Shown here piece after piece: positions 1 through 7,912 of a DNA stretch of 36,136 bases. The stretch is from Syntrophobacterales bacterium (GTDB taxonomy: Bacteria; Desulfobacterota; Syntrophobacteria; Syntrophobacterales; Thermodesulforhabdaceae), in contig JALXAE010000292.1 in the NCBI GenBank assembly GCA_026992355.1, positions 1 through 36,136 of the forward strand, read 5' to 3'. The position numbers were made by a program, and so were the translations under genes. The stretch's first letter is position 1, and every line of letters begins with the position of its first letter. Below the pieces are notes generated by a model. It was not told where the DNA came from and did not search any database. It worked only from the letters and a program-made list of their open reading frames with translations.

Positions 1-1
1 G

Positions 2-886
2 CAATAAATCATCAAATGTTCTTAGCTGAAAGCCACCATGTCTGTTTTTCCTTAATATTGCTCCTCCTGATAACTCAACCAAATTTCGTATAGCAGCTTC
101 AGCTTGTGGAACTAGAATATGTATGGATTCAATATATTTTTCATCCAAAAACGCTGAAATACCCTTCTCAATCAATTCAATTTTTGATTTATCAAAAATT
201 GGACTTTTCAAAATATAATTAGAAATATCAGCAGGAGTAGGATTATATGTTTCTTTTAGCTTATTAAAAGAGTGTCTCAAGAAAAAGGATTCAATACCCA
301 TGTTTTGGGACATTTGGTGTATTATATTGCCCTCGAGATCATCTTCTATTCCACCAATAGTGGCGACTGGCCTACCCCTATCATCTTGTAATATCTTTGT
401 AAATAGAAATGAGATAGGGTAATTATTCGCAAGCTCAAGAACTTCCTGCTCTACTTTACCCCTTTGTGGTATAAAATGTATAGCAATACGTTTTAAAGAT
501 TCATCAAGACCACCTTTAATTATCGCTTCTAAATAAGCATTTAGCTTTTCCATTGGAATTTCAGTAGAATGAGAAAATGACTGCATGCTCTCAACAATTT
601 TAGGCCCGACCTCAGAAATCTTTTTCGACACTTCATCTGCTTTATCTCTAAGACCAAAATTCGAATATATGTTATAAAGATGTTGATACCAAGAGGAAGC
701 TATCACGGGAGCCTGCCCTTCACAAGCATTCTCAAAGCAATTGCCTACAAGTTCGATAATTCTCTTAACATCTTCATTTTTCCCAATTTTCCCAAAGTAA
801 TTGGCTAGGGGAATCCTTGCTGAGTCACATACCCACGGAGATTGCTGTCGCGATATTCTTTTTAATCTATCTTCTAACCCCCATAA
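2..886 (-). pseudogene. DUF4209-like protein, 5'-truncated and running off the window edge
   Basis: The minus strand is open from about 886 to the window edge and reads as a convincing protein. It includes ARIPLANYFGKIGKNEDVKR near the upstream end, then a segment with SFFLRHSFNKL, and near the window edge HILVPQAEAAIRNLVELSGG followed by GGFQLRTFDDLL. The late PQxEAAxRN segment and the final GG(F)Q...DDLL resemble DUF4209-type proteins, a family of unknown biochemical role, recalled without a search. There is no in-frame start codon upstream of the recognisable part, and the adjoining DNA carries an IS110-type transposase, so the 5' end was probably removed by insertion. The C-terminus continues beyond base 1. 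The upstream boundary is approximate; the frame stays open to about 960 but stops looking protein-like. Confidence 0.55.
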
Positions 887-889
887 CGT

Positions 890-2330
890 TTGTACGAGAC
901 AACAAAGATGAAACTTTGGAGGAAATAGGTCATAATAGCTTTTTTGTAATTAACAACCCAAGCCTTAGAAAGGAGGCTATTATAACCATGGGGAAGGATA
1001 GCACAATTTTATCAGTGGTTCACCCTATTTGTTGTGGATTGGATGTTCATAAGGAGAGTATTGTTGCTACATTGTTGTTCACGGATGCCGGAGGTGAGGA
1101 GCAGAGCGAAACAAGGGTGTTTGGGACATTTACTGACGAGTTAAAGAATCTGAGGCAATGGTTATTGAGACATCATTGTCCTGTGGTTGCTATGGAAAGT
1201 ACTGGTATTTATTGGCGTTGTGTACACAACGTTTTGGAGGGTCACGTTGAAGTCATTTTGGTTAATGCAAGGCATATTAAGAACGTACCTGGGTGAAAGA
1301 CGGACATAGAGGACAATAAATGGTTGGCGGGGTTGTTGAGACATGGTCTTGTACGTAGGAGTTTTATTCCTCCCAAGGATGTAAGGCAGTGGCGGGAGTT
1401 AAGCAGACTTCGCCAAAAGAACAGAGACACTCTTGGAGACTACAAGCGTCGTGTTCATAAGTTGTTTGAATTAGCCAATATCAAAATTGGCTCTGTAATG
1501 TCGGATTTGTTTGATGTTACCGGTTGCAATTTGATTGCTTTGTTGATGGATTGTCCGTGGGATATCACAGAGCAGGATATTAGGGAGTGTGTCAGGGGCA
1601 GTTTACAGGACAAAGTGAAGGAGTTGTATCGGAGTATACAGGGATTTTTCGAAAAGCATCATTGTTTTGAATTGACTAGTTTGATGCGTATCATTAGCAC
1701 TATTGAGGAAGAGAACAGAGGGATTGATGCAAGAATGAGGGAGTTGCTCAGTGAGCATCAAGAGTTAATTGAACGTATGGATGAAGTTCCTGGAATCAAT
1801 GAGCTCTCTGCCCATTACATCTTAAGTGAGCTTGGTCCCAAATTATATAGTTTTGCCACCGCTTAGGCATTGGCATCGTGGGCTGGATTGTGCCCTGGCA
1901 ACAATGAAACTGCAGGTAAGCGCTACAGTGACCACTCACCAGTGAAAAAACATCATCTAAAGACCATAATGATTGAAGTGGCTTGGACTGCTGTGAGGAA
2001 AAAAGGAACGTATTATAATGATAAATACTGGCGACTTCGCTATCGTTTGGGACCCAAAAAAGCTATTGTAGCTATAGCACATCGGTTCATAAAGGCCTTA
2101 CATTTCATCATAAAAAAGGACACCGTTACAAGGAGCTAGGAGATCAATATCTCTCAAAAAGGAGCAGGGCGAATAAACTAGGAAAGCTCAAACGTCAGAC
2201 AAAAGAGCTTGGTTTCGAGTTGGTTGCAGTCGCAAGCTCATAGAAGCAGAAACCATAAGACAACTAATTTGGAGGTCGATTCTGAAATGAAGCCGTAGAG
2301 TACGATGACTAACATGACCGGCAGTCATCT
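890..2330 (+). mobile_element. IS110-family insertion sequence, degenerate
   Basis: An IS110-type transposase reading frame occupies most of this stretch and abuts a truncated gene on the left. IS110 elements normally lack terminal inverted repeats and make no clear target duplication, so neither end can be fixed from one copy; both coordinates are estimates. The left end is placed where the minus-strand gene stops looking protein-like, and the right end shortly after the shifted C-terminal frame stops at 2243. No second copy is present in the window. Confidence 0.55.
988..2243 (+). pseudogene. IS110-family transposase, broken by two in-frame stops and a -1 frame break
   Basis: Translation should start at ATG 988 behind an AGGAGG-like site at 970-975. 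The N-terminal DEDD nuclease-like domain is seen in CGLDVHK, then MESTGIYW, then KTDIEDNKW. The C-terminal Ser-containing part is seen in SWAGLCPGNNETAGKR. Three lesions lie in the path. TGA at 1294-1296 sits between VPG and KTDIED, where relatives usually have Arg (CGA to TGA is one transition). TAG at 1864-1866 lies just before ALASWAG. Near the end, the zero frame stops at 2137-2139, but the family-like tail (YKELGDQYLSKR) continues in the -1 frame to TAG 2241-2243. The change of frame falls at A AAA AAG (2112-2118). Repaired length would be about 418 aa, normal for the family. Most likely inactive. Confidence 0.85.
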
Positions 2331-2533
2331 GCACAACGAATTGTCAGCCTGTTTACAGGACTACGTATATAAAAATTAAAGCCGCGGTGACTGCCTTGCA
2401 ACACCAAATAAAAGCCCAAACTCTTGAAATGGCGTAGCCAATGCGTAGTTTCATATAAAACAGTGAAAAGTTGGCTCTCTGGGATAATCTGTTTGGAAAA
2501 GCTCAGAATATTTTTAAGCTCAAACATTACTCC
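2244..2533. other. Gene-poor stretch between transposase and integrase remnant
   Basis: No reading frame here looks protein-coding, and no tRNA, array or strong hairpin was recognised. The first part is probably the non-coding right end of the IS element. The rest is probably scar DNA from loss of the recombinase gene whose tail follows. Confidence 0.4.
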
Positions 2534-2636
2534 ACAGGTGTTAATGGGTCATAAAAGTATAAAGACCACGATGATTTATACTCATGTTGTGAAAAATAAA
2601 GCTGCCAGAGTAATAAGCCTGCTGGATATGTAGATT
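2534..2636 (+). pseudogene. C-terminal remnant of an integron-integrase-like tyrosine recombinase
   Basis: The last ~34 codons of a plus-strand frame read VLMGHKSIKTTMIYTHVVKN and end in ISLLDM before a TAG at 2634-2636. The GH motif and the TTMIYTHV block hold the final active-site histidine and the tyrosine nucleophile of tyrosine recombinases. The TMIYTHV wording and the SLLD-type ending are most like integron integrases (IntI), known from family recall. The 110 bases upstream in the same frame do not resemble an integrase, so the catalytic core (RHR box) is absent. This is a leftover of a deleted gene. Confidence 0.6.
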
Positions 2637-2757
2637 TTATGATCATATTTTCAAAATTCTCCACCTTCAACGAAATAGCTCTCCACTATTTAAAGTACTA
2701 AATGACCTGCATTACTATTTCACAAACCACCATCTAGTTTAATCGTATGCTTTTTTC

Positions 2758-2786
2758 TTGACCATATCTGCTTCAAAATTTAAAAG
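2758..2786 (+). promoter_or_regulatory. Candidate sigma-70 promoter for cbiK
   Basis: TTGACC at 2758-2763, a 17-base spacer, and TAAAAG at 2781-2786. The expected transcription start, around 2793, coincides with the first base of the riboswitch P1 stem, which supports the assignment. Confidence 0.55.
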
Positions 2787-2792
2787 AGTGGC

Positions 2793-2970
2793 GTGTGGTG
2801 CCCGCATGGGCTTAAAAGGGAAGCTGGTGAGAATCCAGCACGGTCCCGGCCGCTGTGATAAGGGGACAAAAGCTGCAAAAAGCCACTGGCTTGTACTTTT
2901 CCACGAGAGAAGGCAAGCTGGGAAGGCGCAGTGAGTAGAATGATCCTTAGAGTCAGAAGACCTGCCACAC
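2793..2970 (+). ncRNA. Cobalamin riboswitch (aptamer)
   Basis: The order and wording of the conserved blocks match the adenosylcobalamin aptamer. They are AAAAGGGAA near 2814, GGTGAGAATCC near 2826, a CCGCTGTGA-type block near 2850, GCCACTGGC at the B12-box region near 2881, GGGAAGGCGC near 2920, and AGTCAGAAGACCTGCC at 2951-2966. The P1 stem can be drawn between GTGTGG (2793-2798) and CCACAC (2965-2970). Together with the terminator at 3041-3083 it should switch cbiK off when cobalamin is plentiful. Confidence 0.93.
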
Positions 2971-3040
2971 GGTGAAAGGTTATTACTGTATCCTGTCATG
3001 AGACAGGGTTAGAAAAAGGGTGAAGCAAACACGGGTGCAG

Positions 3041-3083
3041 CCCTTGTAACAAGGCTTGATACGGCCTGTTATGAGGGTTTTTT
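3041..3083 (+). terminator. Intrinsic terminator, riboswitch expression platform
   Basis: CCCTTGTAACA (3041-3051) pairs with TGTTATGAGGG (3067-3077) in an 11-bp stem with two G-U pairs. Six T residues follow at 3078-3083. It lies 42 bases before the cbiK start, as expected of a transcription-terminating riboswitch. An earlier hairpin, CCTGTC/GACAGG at 2992-3007, has no T-run and may take part in the alternative fold. Confidence 0.75.
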
Positions 3084-3124
3084 ATTTTCCGGTAATGGAA
3101 CTAAAAATTACAAGGAGGTTTGTT

Positions 3125-4102
3125 ATGAAACTTGTCAAATTGTTCTTTGGTTTGTGTGTTGCCTTCATGATGGTTTCTCATAACTTAAGTATGGCAATAG
3201 ACAAACCTGAGTCTAAAACAGCCATTGTCGTTGCAGCCTTTGGAACCACTTATCCAAAGGCACTTACATCACTGCTGAACATTAGAAATGCCATAGAAAA
3301 AGAATTTCCCAACACTAAAGTAAAAATGGCCTTCACTTCAAATATTATAAGAGAAATTTGGCACAAAAGACTAAATGACGAAAAATGGAAAAACAGACAA
3401 GACCTCCCAAAAGACATTTTCTATGTGAAAGGACCCCTTGCAACTATTGCTGATCTTCAGGACCAAGGATACAAAACAATAATTGTTCAACCTACTCACT
3501 TTTATGCTGGTGAAGAATTTATGGATCTAATGTCTTATATAAATGGGCTGAAGTCTATAAAAACCATAAAGCAAAAATATATGCCTTTTGAAAAATTAGT
3601 ACTCGGAAGACCTCTTACGGGTAAGTGGGGGCCAGAGCATGATTTTAATGAAGATTTGGAAAAAACTGCGATGGCTTTGAAAAAAGATGTTGAATACGCC
3701 AGAAAAAAGGATGCTGCTCTTGTGTATATGGGACATGGAAATGAATTTTTCTCAACGGGAGTTTACGCGCATCTACAGGAAATCATGAGAAAAATGTATG
3801 CACCGACCAAGATATTTATTGGCACTGTGGAAGGTTTCCCGTCTCTAGATGATGTTGTAAAAGGCCTTGTTCATTCAAAAGTAAAAAAAGTGGTTTTAAA
3901 ACCGCTCATGATGGTCGCTGGAGATCACGCTAACAACGACATGGCAGGTCCCGATAAAGATTCATGGAAATCAGTCTTTGAATCAAAAAACATAAAAGTG
4001 TACCCGGTTCTTGAAGGACTCGGCGAAAACCCAGAGATCGTAAAGCTTTTCTTAGAACATGTAAAAGACGCAGCAAAAGACAACGGTATTTCTCTAAAGT
4101 AA
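3125..4102 (+). CDS. cbiK: Periplasmic sirohydrochlorin cobaltochelatase (CbiK type)
   Basis: This 325-aa class II chelatase is expected to insert Co2+ into sirohydrochlorin, an early step of the anaerobic cobalamin route. Family-type motifs are AAFGTTYP (38-45), PTHFYAGEE with H125, YMGHGNEFF with H204, and VAGDHANNDM with H268; the histidines are the likely metal and catalytic ligands. Residues 1-24 form a signal peptide (Lys-rich start, hydrophobic core, cleavage after SMA), so it acts in the periplasm, as described for the Desulfovibrio CbiK-P form. The start chosen is ATG 3125 with AAGGAGG at 3112-3118. A longer in-frame start at 3056 would lie inside the terminator hairpin and is rejected. 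It stands alone downstream of a cobalamin riboswitch, with no other cobalamin gene in the window. Confidence 0.92.
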   Translation: MKLVKLFFGLCVAFMMVSHNLSMAIDKPESKTAIVVAAFGTTYPKALTSLLNIRNAIEKEFPNTKVKMAFTSNIIREIWHKRLNDEKWKNRQDLPKDIFYVKGPLATIADLQDQGYKTIIVQPTHFYAGEEFMDLMSYINGLKSIKTIKQKYMPFEKLVLGRPLTGKWGPEHDFNEDLEKTAMALKKDVEYARKKDAALVYMGHGNEFFSTGVYAHLQEIMRKMYAPTKIFIGTVEGFPSLDDVVKGLVHSKVKKVVLKPLMMVAGDHANNDMAGPDKDSWKSVFESKNIKVYPVLEGLGENPEIVKLFLEHVKDAAKDNGISLK

Positions 4103-4116
4103 CAACAACCACCAAA

Positions 4117-4145
4117 ATTAAAGGGGGGGATCCCCCCCCTTTAAT
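4117..4145. terminator. Inverted repeat, probable bidirectional terminator
   Basis: ATTAAAGGGGGGG (4117-4129) pairs with the C-rich arm ending TTTAAT at 4145, giving a very stable stem. It is flanked by an A-run on the left and a T/A-rich arm on the right. It lies between the convergent ends of cbiK (4102) and the minus-strand gene ending at 4260, so it could stop transcription from both sides. The T-tract outside the stem is short. Confidence 0.6.
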
Positions 4146-4259
4146 CCGACACCTTCATATTGGCAAAGAAATTTTTAATCTCTTCTCCAGACAATTCGAT
4201 CTTAGTCAAAATAAATTCAATAGCTATGCTGCGAAAAACCCATAAATTCTCAACTTATT

Positions 4260-6578
4260 TTACTCAGCCTCTGGACTACCGAGAAACCCCATACCTTCCT
4301 GATTATTTGCATCTTGTAAAACGTGCATAACCAAACCATTTGTCAGCTCACGTACGTTAATTACTTTGACTACCTTTGCGTACTTTTCAAACCCTGAAAC
4401 CATTTTTGCCATCTCATTTGGAGCTTCCATAAAAAAATTCTCATTAAAATAGCAATTTGGGTCATCGGGAAATATGGCAACTGGCACTATCTTAGCTTCT
4501 ATCAAATCGTTAAAAAAATGAGTGCCAAAGGATACCTCCGGAGTCATTCCCTCTGTTTCATAAGCTATTTCACCAAGAATAATTGCCCTATTTATGTCTT
4601 CATATCCTACCTTTACACCGAGATTAATGTCGTTACTTCCCCATCTGCCGGGTCCAAACAGAGCATATCTTCGATCTTCCATCCTACGGTTTATTTCACT
4701 TACAACACGTCCAATCTGAAGCTTCTCCTGATAGGATCCAATCTTTCGATATTCCTTTGGATCTACATAAACCACAAATTCAATGTTCATAACCCTGGCA
4801 TTGAACAATACCTTTCTGTTTACAAAAACTACTCTGTCTTTCTCTATGTCCCGAGGTATTGAAACTTCCGCAGGTTCATCCCTCCCAGCTAATGTTCTAC
4901 ACTGAAGCAGATATAGTTTCCCGTCTTCCCACGCAAATTCAACATCCACCGGGGAACCATAAGCACTCTCAAGCCTTTTCAAGATCTTTTTCATGAGATT
5001 TACGAAAACAGTATTTTTCAAGAAGTTATCAAAGGTAATGCACGCATTATCAATAGAATGAAGATCCGATTTAAACATCGGAGTTTTTAGATAACCGTCA
5101 ACATAGAACGAAAGAGCAAGATAGGCAGCATTAGAATCCATAAGGGGCAGAACCTTTGTGAAAGGTAAAGACTCCAGTTCTCCTGTTTTTAAGTTCAAAA
5201 GGTCCACCATCTTCTGAGAATATTTCATGATCTGGCGAGGTTCCACCTCCGGTCTCAAGAAGGGATGACTAAGAGAAACAAGACGAGCATAGTCAACTCC
5301 AATTCTGTCTACAGCTCTAGTGCCAAGCCCGAGAACGAGCCTGACAATACCATCTTCTTTTCTTATTTTCGGTGACCATCGATACATATTTCTGGAAAAG
5401 GCAACACCTGCGGCAAAGGGCAGAAAATAATCTCCATATTGCCGACCTACAACCTTCTGAACCAGAACCGCCATTTTTTCGTCAAAATCCAGTAAATTAT
5501 GATCCCGCCTGTAGAGTATAGGTCCTGGCCCGTAAGTACTCATGTGCACGCGTTTAAGCCCCCATATAAATTCTTCCAGTCGTTTTTCCAGAGGTCCTTG
5601 ATTGGCCACAAAAACCGAATCATATTTACCGGCAAAAGCATGACCAAAATTGTCCTCTAAAAGACTGGACGATCTCAAAATAAGAGGAGCTTCACCTACT
5701 CTTTCCAGAAACTCAGCAAAGGTCTCCTCTAAATCTGGAGGAAATTTGGCCTTGGCAAATAGTTCCGATATATGTTTGTAATCTTCTTCAATAGCTTCTC
5801 GAGATCTATATTTCTGAATTCGAAACTGATGCAGTTCATTGTATTCAATAAATTCAGAGAAAATACCTGAATTAAAATAGTAAGATTCAGGAATAGTAAT
5901 GTACTGCTCTAGCTCAGGGTCACGATCCTGCAATCTGGGGACAAGAATTCGATAAGCCAGCAGCATCCCTGCTGCCTTACCCCCAATAAAGCCCGGCCTT
6001 TTCGGTGTGCCATAAGTTCTGTCAATCAGCTCATCTATATCCCGTATGGTGATGTGTTTTTTTGCAACTCCAATAAATGGCAATTGATTGGAAATAAAGT
6101 GATTTATAAGAGCAACCCGTACTCCTTCGGCATCTTCCGGGTTTATATATAGATTACCTTCTGGAATAGAACAAAATTCTTTTAGGGCTTTGATTATTTT
6201 TCTGTGGCTCACTCCCTCTGTGTTTACAACCTTCCATAAATTCCTGAACCGATCCTTTTTTCTAACGAGGTTGATATAGTTTTCTATCTCCTCAGCAGAA
6301 AAATTTGTTGAAAAATACAGGTAGATAATAATGTCAGCAAGTTCACTACGATTAATACCAATTTTCTTGATTTCTGGTCTGTTTAACAGAGCCGAAACTT
6401 CTTCCTCTATTGCTTGTTCAGTTATAATTCCGTTGTCCTCGAGAGCATCAAGAAATGTGCTTCTCATCTCCCGAATCAACGATCTGTACCGGCAAATCTT
6501 CAACAACAAATCTGAAATCTTTAAAATGGAGGGTAAGCAGACAGACTTTTCATAATCAGCAGATATTTTACTCGACAT
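4260..6578 (-). CDS. PEP/pyruvate-binding (PPDK_N, ATP-grasp) protein without a phosphohistidine domain
   Basis: A 772-aa protein related to the nucleotide-binding half of phosphoenolpyruvate synthase and pyruvate phosphate dikinase. Residues 1-190 have no domain I recognise. The ATP-grasp part follows: IGGKAAGM (~199-205), LILRSSSLLEDNFGHAFAGK (~300-318) and YLLQCRTLAGRDEP (~556-569), all close to the family signatures. The swivelling phosphohistidine domain and the PEP-binding barrel of true dikinases are absent. They are replaced by ~200 residues carrying LFGPGRWGSNDINLG (~640-654), so the reaction is unknown. The start at ATG 6578 lies 5 bases after the gdhA stop; an in-frame GTG at 6593 would overlap gdhA. 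It is the second gene of an operon with gdhA. Confidence 0.75.
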   Translation of the reverse strand: MSSKISADYEKSVCLPSILKISDLLLKICRYRSLIREMRSTFLDALEDNGIITEQAIEEEVSALLNRPEIKKIGINRSELADIIIYLYFSTNFSAEEIENYINLVRKKDRFRNLWKVVNTEGVSHRKIIKALKEFCSIPEGNLYINPEDAEGVRVALINHFISNQLPFIGVAKKHITIRDIDELIDRTYGTPKRPGFIGGKAAGMLLAYRILVPRLQDRDPELEQYITIPESYYFNSGIFSEFIEYNELHQFRIQKYRSREAIEEDYKHISELFAKAKFPPDLEETFAEFLERVGEAPLILRSSSLLEDNFGHAFAGKYDSVFVANQGPLEKRLEEFIWGLKRVHMSTYGPGPILYRRDHNLLDFDEKMAVLVQKVVGRQYGDYFLPFAAGVAFSRNMYRWSPKIRKEDGIVRLVLGLGTRAVDRIGVDYARLVSLSHPFLRPEVEPRQIMKYSQKMVDLLNLKTGELESLPFTKVLPLMDSNAAYLALSFYVDGYLKTPMFKSDLHSIDNACITFDNFLKNTVFVNLMKKILKRLESAYGSPVDVEFAWEDGKLYLLQCRTLAGRDEPAEVSIPRDIEKDRVVFVNRKVLFNARVMNIEFVVYVDPKEYRKIGSYQEKLQIGRVVSEINRRMEDRRYALFGPGRWGSNDINLGVKVGYEDINRAIILGEIAYETEGMTPEVSFGTHFFNDLIEAKIVPVAIFPDDPNCYFNENFFMEAPNEMAKMVSGFEKYAKVVKVINVRELTNGLVMHVLQDANNQEGMGFLGSPEAE

Positions 6579-6583
6579 AAAAA

Positions 6584-7834
6584 CTAAACCCACCCTCTTA
6601 ACTTACAAGCTTCAGCAACCCTAGCCACGCTAACCAGATAAGCTGCCTCTCTCATGTTTACTTTCTCTTTAACGCTCATTTCCTTCACAGCCCTGAAAGC
6701 TCTTTTCATTGTTTCATCCAACCTCCAATGTACCTCCTTCTCTTCCCAGTAAAAATTGTACGTATTTTGCACCTGTTCAAAGTAGGATACCGTCACTCCA
6801 CCTGCGTTGGCTAGAAAATCTGGTAAAACTATAATCCCCTTGTCGAAAAGTATAGAATCAGCATCTGGGGTAGTGGGCCCGTTTGCAAGTTCACAAATTA
6901 TTCGAGCTTTAACATTGTCAGCGTTGTTCTCTGTTATCACATTTTCGAGAGCAGCAGGGAAAAGCACAGCGACATCTAATGAAAGCAGTTCATCGTTAGT
7001 TATCTGCTCACCATCACTATAACTTGCAACAGTACCATACAATTTTTTGTGTTCAATTAAGTCCTTAATCCTCAATCCCTTTGGATTATAAATCCCGCCT
7101 TTAGAATCAGAAACAGCCACAAGCTTTAAACCAAGCAGTTTTTCACCAAGGAGCGCCGCAAATTGTCCTGCATTGCCGAAACCCTGAATAGCCATCGTCT
7201 TCCCTTGCAGGCTTATACCCTCAACCTTAGCTGCTTCTCTCAGCACATAAATACCACCTCTGGCAGTAGCATCAAATCTTCCAGGAGATCCCCCAATTGA
7301 CAATGGTTTACCGGTTATAACCCCCGGATGATGACTCCTCACAATGGTTTCATACTCGTCCATCATCCATGCCATTATTTGTGGATTGGTATAGACGTCT
7401 GGAGCAGGGACATCTTTGTCCACTCCCAATACATCGGCAATAGCCCTGACGTATGCTCGAGCCAACCTTTCCTTTTCACCATCAGACATTTCTTTAGGAT
7501 TACAAACAATCCCGCCTTTGCCTCCTCCCAGTGGAATATCTACAACAGCAGTTTTCCATGTCATCCAAGCCGCGAGAGCGCGAACGGTATCAATCGTCTC
7601 ATCGGGATGCCACCTGATACCTCCTTTAGCCGGTCCCCTAGCCGTGTTATACTGCACCCTAAAAGCTTTAAATATTTTAGTCGATCCATCATCCATCTTT
7701 ATCGGCAGGGTACAATGATATTCCCTCATTGGCCATCTGAGAAATTCATGAGTTGCTGGGTCTAGGCCTAATCTTACAGCAGCTTTATCCAATTCATGTT
7801 GAGCAATTTTGAAGGGATTTAAACCTGATTCCAT
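6584..7834 (-). CDS. gdhA: Glutamate dehydrogenase
   Basis: A 416-aa Glu/Leu/Phe/Val dehydrogenase that interconverts glutamate and 2-oxoglutarate plus ammonia using NAD(P)H in the cytoplasm. The substrate domain shows [12 protein letters not shown], then [20 protein letters not shown] with the conserved lysines, then [19 protein letters not shown]. The Rossmann domain shows [27 protein letters not shown] and [21 protein letters not shown] follow, as in hexameric bacterial and archaeal enzymes. The length is typical. ATG 7834 has a strong AGGAGGGG site. Cofactor preference cannot be read with confidence. It is co-directional with the dikinase-like gene, with starts and stops 5 bases apart, which suggests linked control of nitrogen and pyruvate/PEP metabolism. 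Confidence 0.95.
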   Translation of the reverse strand: MESGLNPFKIAQHELDKAAVRLGLDPATHEFLRWPMREYHCTLPIKMDDGSTKIFKAFRVQYNTARGPAKGGIRWHPDETIDTVRALAAWMTWKTAVVDIPLGGGKGGIVCNPKEMSDGEKERLARAYVRAIADVLGVDKDVPAPDVYTNPQIMAWMMDEYETIVRSHHPGVITGKPLSIGGSPGRFDATARGGIYVLREAAKVEGISLQGKTMAIQGFGNAGQFAALLGEKLLGLKLVAVSDSKGGIYNPKGLRIKDLIEHKKLYGTVASYSDGEQITNDELLSLDVAVLFPAALENVITENNADNVKARIICELANGPTTPDADSILFDKGIIVLPDFLANAGGVTVSYFEQVQNTYNFYWEEKEVHWRLDETMKRAFRAVKEMSVKEKVNMREAAYLVSVARVAEACKLRGWV

Positions 7835-7857
7835 TTATAAGCCCCTCCTAATCATAG

Positions 7858-7887
7858 ATTACATTAAGTACGAGGTTGATTCGGCAA
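7858..7887 (-). promoter_or_regulatory. Weak candidate promoter for the gdhA operon
   Basis: On the minus strand, TTGCCG (7887-7882), an 18-base spacer and TGTAAT (7863-7858) lie 24 bases before the gdhA start. The match is modest and the spacing is at the upper end of the usual range. Confidence 0.3.
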
Positions 7888-7912
7888 TGCTCTACTATCC
7901 CATCGTCAACTG

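Noticed and set aside
817-987. Upstream extension of the transposase frame from 817
   Set aside because: The segment before ATG 988 is hydrophobic and unlike IS110 proteins, overlaps the antisense DUF4209-like frame, and lacks a ribosome site; AGGAGG sits just before 988.
1294-1866. TGA and TAG in the IS110 transposase as selenocysteine and pyrrolysine codons
   Set aside because: The organism seems to decode Sec, but the TGA replaces a normally basic residue, no SECIS-like hairpin was seen after it, and a separate TAG and frame break in the same gene point to ordinary decay.
2992-3007. CCTGTC/GACAGG hairpin as the riboswitch terminator
   Set aside because: No T-run follows; the 3041-3083 stem with six T residues is the better terminator.
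4146-4252. Short minus-strand frame ending KNFFANMKVSD downstream of the dikinase-like gene
   Set aside because: It looks slightly protein-like but has no ATG/GTG start or ribosome site in its ~37 codons; at best a remnant.
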